Of a stretch of 16,821 bases of DNA, positions 6,833 through 14,418 are shown piece by piece. Source of the DNA: an uncultured Bacillota bacterium (GTDB lineage Bacteria > Bacillota > Limnochordia > Limnochordales > ZCTH02-B6); contig CALFSR010000209.1 of assembly GCA_937916565.1 (NCBI GenBank), forward strand, positions 1 to 16,821. Reading direction: 5' to 3'. The stretch's first letter is position 1. Each line of letters begins with the position of its first letter. Below the pieces are notes generated by a model. The model searched no databases. It worked only from the letters and a program-made list of their open reading frames with translations, and was not told where the DNA came from. The position numbers and the translations under genes are program-made.

Positions 6833-9001
6833 TTAGCCGTCGGCCAGCTGCCGGTCCGTCTCCGGCAGCTGGTCGCGCGCATGCCCCTCGCCGGCCGCGG
6901 GAGCGGGCGGCGGCAGATCCTCCCGGGCCAGGAGCTGGTCCTTGTACTGCAGCTGGTATAGGCGGTAGTATAGCCCGCGGGCCTTAAGGAGCTCCTGGTG
7001 GCTGCCCATCTCCCGAATCTGGCCTTTGTGCAGCACGATGATCTTGTCGCAGTGCTGGATGGTGGACAGCCGGTGGGCGATGATGATGGTCGTGCGCCCT
7101 TGGATAAGCCGGGACAGGGCCGCCTGGATGAGCTGCTCCGTCTCGGTGTCGATGTTGGCGGTCGCCTCGTCGAGCACGAGGATAGCCGGATCGTACGCGA
7201 GGGCCCGGGCGAACGCGAGCAGCTGCCGCTGGCCCGCCGACAGGCTGGCCCCCCGCTCGTGAACCGGCGCCTTGAACCCGCCTGGCAGGCGCCCGATGAA
7301 GCGGTCGGCGTTGACGAGCCGGGCCGCCTCTCGCACCTTCGCGGCGCTGATTCCCGGGTTCCAGAGCGTGATGTTGTTCTCGATGTCGCCCGTAAACAGG
7401 AACACGTCCTGCAGCACGATGCCGATGTGCCGGCGCAAATCCTGGCGGCGGACGTGCCGGATATCGACGCCGTCGACGAGGATCTGGCCGCGCTGGATGT
7501 CGTAGGACCGGTTGAGCAGGTTGATGATGGACGACTTGCCTGCGCCCGTCGCACCCACCAGGGCCACCGATTCCCCGGGCCGCAAATGGAAGCTGACGTC
7601 CCGGAGCACCCAGTCTTCGTTGTTGTAGGCGAACCATACGTTCTTAAACTCAATCTCGCCCCGCACCTCGGGCAATGAGACCGGTTCGGCCGGGTCCTCC
7701 TCCGGCTTGGTGTCCAGAATCAGGAAAATGCGCTCGGCGGACGCCATGGCCGCCTGCATAATGTTGTATTTCTCCGTCAAGTCGTTGATCGGCCGGAAGA
7801 ACGTCTGGATGTACTGGATGAAGAGGTACAAGACGCCGAAGTCCAGCGTGTTTTGCACGACGCGGCCGCCGCCGTACCAGATCAATATGGCCAGCGCCAG
7901 CGACGACAGGAACTCGACCGCGGGGCGAAAGAGGGCGAACACCCGCACTTCCTGGAGCATCGAGCGGTAATGGTCCTGGTTGATCTCGTCGAACTCCCGG
8001 AACTTGCGCTCCTCCTGGTTGAAGATCTGGATGATGCGCATGCCGGCGATGTTCTCGGCCAGCGTAGCGTTGATGCGGGCAAGCTTGATCCGCACTTGCC
8101 GGTACGCATCCCGCGCCCGGACGCGGAACTGGACCGTCACCAACGCCACGAGCGGCATCACCGCCAGGCTGACCAGGGCCAGCTGCCAGTGGACCCGGAA
8201 CATGACGACGAGGATGCCAAGCAACAGGAAGATGTCCTGGAACAGGTTGACCAGGACGTTGGTGAACATCTCGTTGAGGGTGTCGGTGTCGTTGGTCGCC
8301 CGCGTTACAAGCCGCCCGACGGGGTTGCGATCGAAAAACCGCACCGGCAGCCGCTGCAGGTGCGAGAAAATTTGCGCCCGGATGTTGTACACGATGCGCT
8401 GTCCCGTGTAGTGCAAGATGTAGACTTGGGCGTAGTTGAGGACAAAGGACGCGGTGATGATCCCGAGAAACAGCCACGCGAGCCGGACCACCGCATCGAG
8501 GTCCGGTTGGCGCAGCGCCCGGATGCTGTCCTCATCGAGCCGGACCGCGGGAAACATCTCACCGCCGGCGACGACGGAGAGGCCGCCCGCCTCGGTCACG
8601 GCCTGCCGAACCTGCGTGCGCTGGTCGATGACGCCGTCGATCAGGTAGTACTCACTGGCCACGCCGGTTTCCACGAGCACGATCTGGTGCCACCGTTCGA
8701 CCGCCGTCCCGGGCGGCACGTCCTTCTCCTTGACGAGCACGTAGCCGTTCCACAACACCCCGGGAGCAGGCTCGGTGCCAGGGGTGAACGCGGCCAATGG
8801 CTGCTCAAAGGCCATCAGATGATCGTCGATCGCGACGCGGACGATGTAGGGACGGGCAAGCTCGCTGGCGGTGAGCAGCAGGATGAGGACGAACGCGACG
8901 AGCATCCAACCGGCGAACGGTCGCGCGTATTGCAGCAGCCGGCGCATGAGCCGTGCGTCGTACGCTTTGCCAAGGACGTCTTCCTGGTGATAATCTTGCA
9001 A
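6833..9001 (-). CDS. ABC exporter half-transporter with large ectodomain (BmrD/YheH-like)
   Basis: A type IV ABC exporter subunit with fused membrane and ATPase domains, 722 residues. TM1 lies near 30-46 and TM2 near 172-190; about 105 mostly polar residues (63-168) lie between them, predicted outside the cell. The NBD carries Walker A GATGAGKSS (483-491), signature LSAGQ (587-591, instead of LSGGQ), Walker B LVLDEAT with catalytic Glu612, and switch His643. The last 40 residues form a Pro/Ala-rich tail. TTG 9001 is preceded by GAGAAGGTG and is 25 bases after the upstream exporter gene, so the two form an operon. Size, order and motif asymmetry match Bacillus BmrC/BmrD, a heterodimeric multidrug exporter; here this subunit supplies the intact Walker B glutamate. 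The substrate (drug, lipid or peptide) is unknown. Confidence 0.9.
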   Translation of the reverse strand: MQDYHQEDVLGKAYDARLMRRLLQYARPFAGWMLVAFVLILLLTASELARPYIVRVAIDDHLMAFEQPLAAFTPGTEPAPGVLWNGYVLVKEKDVPPGTAVERWHQIVLVETGVASEYYLIDGVIDQRTQVRQAVTEAGGLSVVAGGEMFPAVRLDEDSIRALRQPDLDAVVRLAWLFLGIITASFVLNYAQVYILHYTGQRIVYNIRAQIFSHLQRLPVRFFDRNPVGRLVTRATNDTDTLNEMFTNVLVNLFQDIFLLLGILVVMFRVHWQLALVSLAVMPLVALVTVQFRVRARDAYRQVRIKLARINATLAENIAGMRIIQIFNQEERKFREFDEINQDHYRSMLQEVRVFALFRPAVEFLSSLALAILIWYGGGRVVQNTLDFGVLYLFIQYIQTFFRPINDLTEKYNIMQAAMASAERIFLILDTKPEEDPAEPVSLPEVRGEIEFKNVWFAYNNEDWVLRDVSFHLRPGESVALVGATGAGKSSIINLLNRSYDIQRGQILVDGVDIRHVRRQDLRRHIGIVLQDVFLFTGDIENNITLWNPGISAAKVREAARLVNADRFIGRLPGGFKAPVHERGASLSAGQRQLLAFARALAYDPAILVLDEATANIDTETEQLIQAALSRLIQGRTTIIIAHRLSTIQHCDKIIVLHKGQIREMGSHQELLKARGLYYRLYQLQYKDQLLAREDLPPPAPAAGEGHARDQLPETDRQLADG

Positions 9002-9026
9002 GGGTTACACCTTCTCGGCGGCTTGC

Positions 9027-10775
9027 CTATCCGGCTTGTTCCAGCTCTTGCTCGAGGAGCTGCCGCCGGTACGTCTCGGCGTACAGCCCGTCCAGCTCCA
9101 GCAGCTGCTGGTGCGTGCCTTGTTCCACGATCCGGCCGTCGTCCAGGACGATGATGTGGTCGGCGTCCTTGACCGTCGAGATCCGGTGGGCGATGAGGAT
9201 GCTGGTGCGGCCGCGCATGGCCCGCCGCAACTCCTGGAGGATGGCCTCTTCGGTCTGGGTGTCCACGGCGGACAGGCAGTCATCGAAGATGAGAATGCGC
9301 GGGTTTTTGACCAGCGCCCGGGCGATGCCGGTGCGCTGCTTTTGACCGCCTGAGAGGGTGACGCCGCGCTCGCCCACCATCGTGCGGTATCCTTGCGGGA
9401 AGCCGACAATGTCGTCGTGCAGCCGGGCCTGCTTGGCCGCGGCCTCGATGGCTTCCTGGGAAAACTCCCCGCCGAAACCGATGTTGTCGGCGATGGTGGT
9501 GGAGAACAAGAAGTTGTCCTGGGGCGCGTAGCCGATCTGGCGGCGCAGCGTCCGCAAGGGTAGGCGCAGGACGTCGTGGCCGTCGATGAACACCGTGCCG
9601 GCCGGCGGGTCGAACACGCGCACCAGCAGGTTGGCGAGGGTCGTCTTGCCGCTTCCGGTCCGGCCGACGATGGCGAGAGTCTGTCCCGGCTCCACCGTCA
9701 CGGTGATCTTGGACAGGACCGGCGTTTCCGTGCCGGGATACGTAAAGGACAGATCGCGGATCTCGATGCGGCCGGTCAGCTCCTGCACGGGCACCGCGTC
9801 GGGCGCGTCGACGATTTCGGGCCGTTCGTTGAAGATGACCCGCAGCCGCTCCATCGAGGCGCGCCCGCGCTGGAGCATGTTGATGACCCATCCGACCGCC
9901 ATCATCGGCCACGTCAGCATGCCGAGATACATGTTGAAGGCGATGAAATCGCCCAGGCTGATCCGGCCGTAAATGACCAAGGAGCCTCCGTAGCCGACGA
10001 CGATGATGACGCTCAAGGCCGAGAGAAACTGCACCAGCGGGTGAAACATGCCCCACACCCGCACCAGGCGCATGTTCATGTCGACGTTGTGCTGGTTGAC
10101 CTGGGCGAAACGCTGGATCTCCGAGTCCTCCCGGGTGAACGCCTTGACGACGCGGATGCCCGCCAAGTTTTCCTGGACGCGGTCCGTCAAGTCGGAGAAG
10201 GCTTCCTGCACCCGCCGGAAACGCCGGTTGATGAGGCGGCCGAAGTAGGTCACCGTCAGGGCAAGGAACGGCAGCGGCGCGAGGGCCAGCGCGGTTAGGC
10301 GCGCGTCGGTCGTGCGCAGGAGGATGATGAGGATGGCCGTCGTCATAAAGATGGCGTCCGTGGCCATTACCAGTCCAGGACCCATGGCCATGCGCACCGC
10401 GTTGATGTCGTTGGTTGCGTGGGCCATGAGGTCGCCGATCTTGTGCTCGATGAAGTAGCGCGGTGATAACGTCTGGAGGTGAGCGTACAGCTTGTTGCGC
10501 AGGTCGTACTCAAGCAGCCGCGCGGTGCCCATGACGTAGATGCGCCACAAGTACCGCCCGATGGCGATGAGGACCGCGAGGGTGACGATAATGCCGCCGT
10601 ACAGCCAGATGGCCCCCGTCGTCAGCCTGCCGGTGGGAAGCTCGTCCACGAAGCGCCGCATCACCTGGGGCGTGACCAGCTGCATCGCGTTGACGACCAC
10701 GAGGCTGAGCAGGCCCGCGATGTACCGCCAGCGGTACCGAAGCAGGAATTCACGGACGAGTGGGAAAGAAGTCAA
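9027..10775 (-). CDS. ABC exporter half-transporter with degenerate Walker B (BmrC/YheI-like)
   Basis: The partner half-transporter, 582 residues, with an N-terminal six-helix membrane domain (about 15-300) and a C-terminal NBD. Motifs are Walker A GRTGSGKTT (371-379), canonical signature LSGGQ (474-478), Walker B ILIFDDC, and switch His530. The catalytic glutamate is replaced by Asp499, as in BmrC of Bacillus and other degenerate halves of heterodimeric exporters. Combined with the downstream subunit, one ATP site would have Glu612 plus LSGGQ (active) and the other Asp499 plus LSAGQ (degenerate), a self-consistent split. The start is TTG 10775, with GGGAG 10 bases upstream; no in-frame ATG or GTG fits better. 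It is the first gene of the leftward exporter operon and diverges from the AtuA-like gene. Confidence 0.9.
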   Translation of the reverse strand: MTSFPLVREFLLRYRWRYIAGLLSLVVVNAMQLVTPQVMRRFVDELPTGRLTTGAIWLYGGIIVTLAVLIAIGRYLWRIYVMGTARLLEYDLRNKLYAHLQTLSPRYFIEHKIGDLMAHATNDINAVRMAMGPGLVMATDAIFMTTAILIILLRTTDARLTALALAPLPFLALTVTYFGRLINRRFRRVQEAFSDLTDRVQENLAGIRVVKAFTREDSEIQRFAQVNQHNVDMNMRLVRVWGMFHPLVQFLSALSVIIVVGYGGSLVIYGRISLGDFIAFNMYLGMLTWPMMAVGWVINMLQRGRASMERLRVIFNERPEIVDAPDAVPVQELTGRIEIRDLSFTYPGTETPVLSKITVTVEPGQTLAIVGRTGSGKTTLANLLVRVFDPPAGTVFIDGHDVLRLPLRTLRRQIGYAPQDNFLFSTTIADNIGFGGEFSQEAIEAAAKQARLHDDIVGFPQGYRTMVGERGVTLSGGQKQRTGIARALVKNPRILIFDDCLSAVDTQTEEAILQELRRAMRGRTSILIAHRISTVKDADHIIVLDDGRIVEQGTHQQLLELDGLYAETYRRQLLEQELEQAG

Positions 10776-10828
10776 GCAGTTGCATCTCCCATCGCGACGG
10801 GCGCCGCGCCCTCGCTCGCGGGGTTAGG

Positions 10829-10840
10829 ACTCCATGGAGT
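10829..10840. promoter_or_regulatory. perfect 12-bp palindrome between divergent operons
   Basis: ACTCCATGGAGT reads the same on both strands and sits 53 bases upstream of the exporter start and 54 bases upstream of the AtuA-like gene start. It would overlap the transcription start of the leftward promoter proposed at 10843-10869. A dimeric repressor site is plausible but unproven, and no regulator gene is adjacent. Confidence 0.35.
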
Positions 10841-10842
10841 AC

Positions 10843-10869
10843 ATTATCGCAACCGCGTTTGTTTGACAA
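10843..10869 (-). promoter_or_regulatory. possible promoter of the ABC exporter operon
   Basis: Read on the minus strand, TTGTCA (10864-10869, 5 of 6 to TTGACA) and GATAAT (10843-10848, 5 of 6 to TATAAT) are 15 bases apart. The spacing is shorter than the usual 17, so the promoter would be weak or activator-dependent. I find no equally good promoter for the rightward gene. Confidence 0.35.
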
Positions 10870-10894
10870 GCAGACCAGCCGTGAGGTGGGTTCC

Positions 10895-12265
10895 ATGAAG
10901 CAGGTGCGGGTCGGCGCGGCCCAAGGGTTCTACGGCGACATCATCGAACCCGCGTTGGACCTGGCCGAAAAGTCAGATGTAGCGTACTTGTGCTTCGACT
11001 GCCTGGCGGAGCTGACGCTGGCCATCCTGCAGAAAGACCGCCAGCGGGACCCGGCCCTTGGCTATACCAAAGACATCACCGCCACGGCGCGGGCTCTCCT
11101 GCCTTACGTCAAGAGAAAAGGCATCAAGCTGATTACGAACGCGGGCGGGCTCAATCCGGAGGGCGCCCGGCGGGAAGTGGAGCGCATCGCCCGGGAGATG
11201 GGCATCAAGGGCTTGCGCGTCGGCATTGCCACGGGCGACGACATCTTGGACCGGCTGGACGAGCTGCAGGCGGCCGGTGTGGATCTCTCGGACAAGGACA
11301 CCGGCCGGCCCTTGTCGGAAATCCGGGACCGCCTGCTCTTCGCCAACGCCTACCTTGGCGCATGGCCCATCGTGGAGGCGCTGCGGCAGGGGGCCGATGT
11401 GGTCATCACGGGCCGGACGACGGACACGGCGCAGTTTCTCGCCCCCTGCATCTATGAACTGGGATGGGGCCCGGAGGACTGGGACCGGTTGGCCCAGGGC
11501 CTTGTTCTCGGTCACCTGATGGAGTGCTCGGGCCAGGTCACCGGCGGCAACCACAGCGGCGCCTGGTGGGACGTGCCGGACCTCGACCGCATCGGCTACC
11601 CGATGGCGGAGGTGAGCGAGGACGGGTCGTTCGTTCTGACCAAGGCACCGGGCACCGGCGGCCGCGTCAGCGTGGATACGGTGCGGGAACAGTTTCTCTA
11701 CGAGATTCACGATCCGCGCACGTACATCACCCCCGATGCCATCGCTGACCTGACGACGGTGCGGCTTGAGCAGGCGGGACCGGACCGGGTGAGAGTCTCC
11801 GGTGCCACGGGCAGGCCGGCGCCGCCGACGCTCAAGGCGGTCATGGGCTACCGCGCCGGTTTCATGGGGTCGGGGATGGTCGGTTTCTCTTGGCCAAAGG
11901 CTCTTTCCAAGGCCCGCAGGGCGGCGGAGATCATCCAAAAGCAGATCGAGCGCCTCGGCGTGCAATATGACGACATCTACGTAGACTACCTGGGCGTGAA
12001 CGCCCTGCACGGGCCGGCGGCGCCGATTCCCGACGAAGACACGATTAATGAAGTGTTCTTGCGCGTCTCCATCCGTACCCGAGACCGGGAGCAGGCGGCG
12101 CGGCTTGGCCGGCTGTTCCCGCCGCTGGTGCTCAACGGTCCGCCCGGGGTGGCCATGATGCCCTTTGCCGCCTTTACCCGGGAGCTGATTGGGCTTTGGT
12201 CGGCGCTCATTCCCCGCCGCCTCGTGGAGGAGCGGGTGCAGGTATCCGTGGAGGAGGTGGGCTAA
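10895..12265 (+). CDS. AtuA-family (DUF1446) protein, N-terminal domain form
   Basis: A 456-residue member of the AtuA/DUF1446 family, named after the Pseudomonas acyclic terpene utilisation cluster; the biochemical role is not established. Typical blocks are visible: GAAQGFYGD (7-15), KLITNAGGLNP (78-88), GIATGDDIL (110-118), NAYLGAWPIVEALRQGADVV (151-170) leading into ITGRTTD, GHLMECSGQVTGG (206-218), GYPMAEV and APGTGGRVS (251-259). The family's usual C-terminal ferredoxin-like domain is missing and is encoded by the next gene, so this is the split form. ATG 10895 follows GAGGTGGG at proper distance. It is the first gene of a tight rightward cluster with a biotin carrier and a carboxyltransferase, which suggests a job in acyl-CoA carboxylation or a neighbouring step; that link is inference. 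Confidence 0.82.
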   Translation: MKQVRVGAAQGFYGDIIEPALDLAEKSDVAYLCFDCLAELTLAILQKDRQRDPALGYTKDITATARALLPYVKRKGIKLITNAGGLNPEGARREVERIAREMGIKGLRVGIATGDDILDRLDELQAAGVDLSDKDTGRPLSEIRDRLLFANAYLGAWPIVEALRQGADVVITGRTTDTAQFLAPCIYELGWGPEDWDRLAQGLVLGHLMECSGQVTGGNHSGAWWDVPDLDRIGYPMAEVSEDGSFVLTKAPGTGGRVSVDTVREQFLYEIHDPRTYITPDAIADLTTVRLEQAGPDRVRVSGATGRPAPPTLKAVMGYRAGFMGSGMVGFSWPKALSKARRAAEIIQKQIERLGVQYDDIYVDYLGVNALHGPAAPIPDEDTINEVFLRVSIRTRDREQAARLGRLFPPLVLNGPPGVAMMPFAAFTRELIGLWSALIPRRLVEERVQVSVEEVG

Positions 12266-12271
12266 GGCGGG

Positions 12272-12619
12272 ATGGCGAAAGTGCGACTCAAAGACGTGGT
12301 TTTGGCTCGTTCGGGCGACAAGGGCGACACGTGCGACATCAGCGTCTTCGCGCCCAATGAGGCCGTCTATGAGCACTTGCGGCGCGTGCTGACCGCCGAC
12401 GTCGTCAAGCGCCACTTCGGCCCATGGGTGCAGGGCGCTGTCGAGCGGTTCGAAGTGCCCAACGTGCTGGCCCTCAAGTTTTTGTGCCATGGGGCGCTCG
12501 GGGGCGGCGCCAGCTCGTCGCTGCGCCTCGACAACCTGGGCAAATGTTTCGGTCCCAACCTGCTGCGCTTGGAAATTGACATACCGGATCATCTGCTGGC
12601 GGGAGGCGAGGGCCGTTGA
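12272..12619 (+). CDS. small AtuA C-terminal-domain-like protein
   Basis: A 115-residue protein beginning VRLKDVVLARSGDKGDTCDI. The ARSGDKG(D) block, the NFG/PNVLALKFLCHGALGGG middle and the RLDNLGKCFG end resemble the small domain that forms the C-terminus of full-length AtuA proteins and occurs as a stand-alone protein next to DUF1446 genes in other bacteria. It starts 6 bases after the DUF1446 stop, with GGAGGTGG about 11 bases upstream inside that gene. Its stop overlaps the TTG start of the biotin carrier gene. A permanent partner of the preceding protein is the natural reading. Its molecular function is unknown; no catalytic motif beyond the conserved SGDKGD loop is obvious. Confidence 0.75.
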   Translation: MAKVRLKDVVLARSGDKGDTCDISVFAPNEAVYEHLRRVLTADVVKRHFGPWVQGAVERFEVPNVLALKFLCHGALGGGASSSLRLDNLGKCFGPNLLRLEIDIPDHLLAGGEGR

Positions 12620-12828
12620 CGCAAGTGACGGCACCCATGACGGGTGTTGTGTACCAGCTGCCGGCGGCAGTCGGTGCCGCGGTCGACGAGGGTGAAAGCG
12701 TCGCGATCCTTGAGTCGATGAAGATGCATGTCCCGGTGCCGGCGCCTAAGGCCGGCCGGATCAAGGAGATCCGCGTGCAGGAGGGCGAGTTCGTCGAGGA
12801 AGGGGCCGTACTGGCCGTCATCGAGTGA
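12616..12828 (+). CDS. single-domain biotin carboxyl carrier protein
   Basis: A 70-residue biotinyl domain and nothing else. The attachment motif ILESMKMHVP places biotinyl-Lys36 in the middle, with the matching half-repeats GVVYQLPAAVGAAVDEGE and GRIKEIRVQEGEFVEEGA on either side. Length and the ESMKM variant (rather than EAMKM) recall Bacillus YngHB (BLAP), which works with a separate biotin carboxylase and carboxyltransferase. The protein would carry carboxybiotin to the carboxyltransferase encoded next. The TTG start at 12616 overlaps the previous stop (TTGA) and is preceded by GGGAGG 9 bases upstream. The lysine alone does not rule out lipoylation, but the flanking Met residues and the neighbour strongly favour biotin. 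Confidence 0.88.
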   Translation: MTQVTAPMTGVVYQLPAAVGAAVDEGESVAILESMKMHVPVPAPKAGRIKEIRVQEGEFVEEGAVLAVIE

Positions 12829-12869
12829 CACCTCCATCCACGACTCAGCGCGGAGAGGACGTTGCGCAG

Positions 12870-14396
12870 ATGGGGCAGAGGGACCGCCTGCAGGCGGAAG
12901 TCGCCCGCATTGCGGCCGGTGGCCCGCCGCACTACCACGACAAAAACCGCGAGCAAGGCAAGATGTTTGTCCGCGATCGCCTGCGCCGGCTCTTGGACCC
13001 GGGCAGCTTCGTGGAAGACGGCATGCTCGCCCGCTGCGAGGATCCCGGTATGCCGGCGGACGCGGTGGTCACGGGAATAGGCCGGATCGACGGGCGCACC
13101 GTGTGCGTCATGGCATCGGACTCCACCGTTAAGGCCGGCAGCTGGGGCGCCCGCACGGTGGAGAAGATCGTCCGCATTCAGGAACAGGCGCTCAAGTTCA
13201 ACGTGCCGATCCTGTACCTGGTGGACAGCGCCGGTGGCCGCATTACCGATCAAGTAGAGATGTTTCCGGGCCGCAGGCACGCCGGCCGCATTTTCTACAA
13301 CCAGGTCAAGATGTCAGGCCGGGTGCCCCAAGTGTGCGCCCTGTTCGGTCCGTCGCCGGCAGGAGCGGCATACTTGCCGGCTTTGTCCGACGTCGTCATC
13401 ATGGTGGAGGGAAACGCGAGCGCATACCTGGGTTCGCCCCGAATGGCCGAGATGGTCATCGGAGAGAAGGTGGACCACGAAACGATGGGCGGCGCTCGCA
13501 TGCACTGTACCGTCAGCGGGCTCGGCGACTTCCTGGCGCGCTCCGAGGACGAAGCCATCGGGATCATGCGCCGGTACTTGTCCTACATGCCCGACAACTG
13601 GATGGGCGTACCGGACGCCGTGGCGCCGCGGGAGCCGGCCGGCGCCTCGCCCTTGTCCGCGATCGTGCCGGCGGACCAAAACACGCCGTTCAACATGTAC
13701 CGATTCATCGAGAGCTTGGTGGATGCGGAAAGCTTCTTCGAGGTGAAAAAGGAGTACGCTCCTGAGCTCATCACCGGTTTCGCCCGCCTAAGCGGACAGG
13801 TGATCGGCATCGTGGCCAACCAGCCGGCGGTCAAGGGCGGCGTGCTGTTCGTCGACTCGGCCGATAAAGGCGCCCGGTTCATCTGGCTTTGCAACGCTTA
13901 CAACATTCCGTTGCTCTTTTTGGCCGATGTCCCCGGTTTCATGATCGGCTCGCGCGTGGAGCGCCAGGGCATCATTCGCCACGGTGCGAAGATGATCTGC
14001 GCGGTCAGCGAGGCGACGGTGCCAAAGATTTCCGTGATCGTGCGCAAGGCGTACGGAGCGGGCCTATACGCCATGGCGGGGCCCGCCTTTGAGCCCGACG
14101 CATGTATCGCCCTGCCCGGAGCCCAGATCGCCATTATGGGACCGGAGGCGGCCGTCAACGCCGTTTACTACAACAAAATCCAGGAGCTCCCGGAGGAGGA
14201 GAGGCCCGCGTACGTGGCGGCCAAGCGGGCCGAGTACGCAGCCGACATCGACATTTTCCGCCTTGCCTCCGAGCTCATCGTGGACGCGGTCGTCGATCCG
14301 GACAGCCTGCGGGAGGAGCTGACCCGCCGGTTCGCCGCGGCCGCGGGAAAAGCGGTCAGCTTTACCGAGCGGCGCTGCCCGGTATATCCCGTCTGA
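12870..14396 (+). CDS. acyl-CoA carboxylase carboxyltransferase (beta) subunit
   Basis: The carboxyltransferase that moves CO2 from carboxybiotin to an acyl-CoA, 508 residues with two crotonase-like halves. The N half holds YLVDSAGGRI (117-125) and oxyanion loop GPSPAGAAY (160-168). The C half holds GIVANQPAVKGG, FLADVPGFMIGSRVERQGII (350-369) leading into RHGAKM, and oxyanion loop GAGLYAM (396-402). GFMIG with RHGAKM mixes features of methylcrotonyl/geranyl-CoA and propionyl-CoA carboxylases, so the substrate cannot be named. ATG 12870 has GGAGAGG 11 bases upstream. A GTG at 12825 overlapping the carrier stop would add 15 residues not expected in the family. The neighbouring carrier is its obvious partner, but no biotin carboxylase gene is in the window. 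Confidence 0.92.
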   Translation: MGQRDRLQAEVARIAAGGPPHYHDKNREQGKMFVRDRLRRLLDPGSFVEDGMLARCEDPGMPADAVVTGIGRIDGRTVCVMASDSTVKAGSWGARTVEKIVRIQEQALKFNVPILYLVDSAGGRITDQVEMFPGRRHAGRIFYNQVKMSGRVPQVCALFGPSPAGAAYLPALSDVVIMVEGNASAYLGSPRMAEMVIGEKVDHETMGGARMHCTVSGLGDFLARSEDEAIGIMRRYLSYMPDNWMGVPDAVAPREPAGASPLSAIVPADQNTPFNMYRFIESLVDAESFFEVKKEYAPELITGFARLSGQVIGIVANQPAVKGGVLFVDSADKGARFIWLCNAYNIPLLFLADVPGFMIGSRVERQGIIRHGAKMICAVSEATVPKISVIVRKAYGAGLYAMAGPAFEPDACIALPGAQIAIMGPEAAVNAVYYNKIQELPEEERPAYVAAKRAEYAADIDIFRLASELIVDAVVDPDSLREELTRRFAAAAGKAVSFTERRCPVYPV

Positions 14397-14418
14397 GGTG
14401 GAGTGATGCGCGACGGCG

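Noticed and set aside
7853..9154. 433-codon open frame antisense to the larger exporter gene
   Set aside because: Runs across the exporter gene and its junction with the neighbour; composition is rich in Asp, His, Gln and Arg with no motif. A GC shadow.
10863..10868. TTGACA as a -35 box for the AtuA-like gene
   Set aside because: The matching -10 position would be GTGGGT inside the ribosome binding site, leaving no leader before ATG 10895.
10973..12634. 553-codon open frame antisense to the AtuA-like genes
   Set aside because: Spans two genes with clear family signatures on the other strand; no credible protein features.
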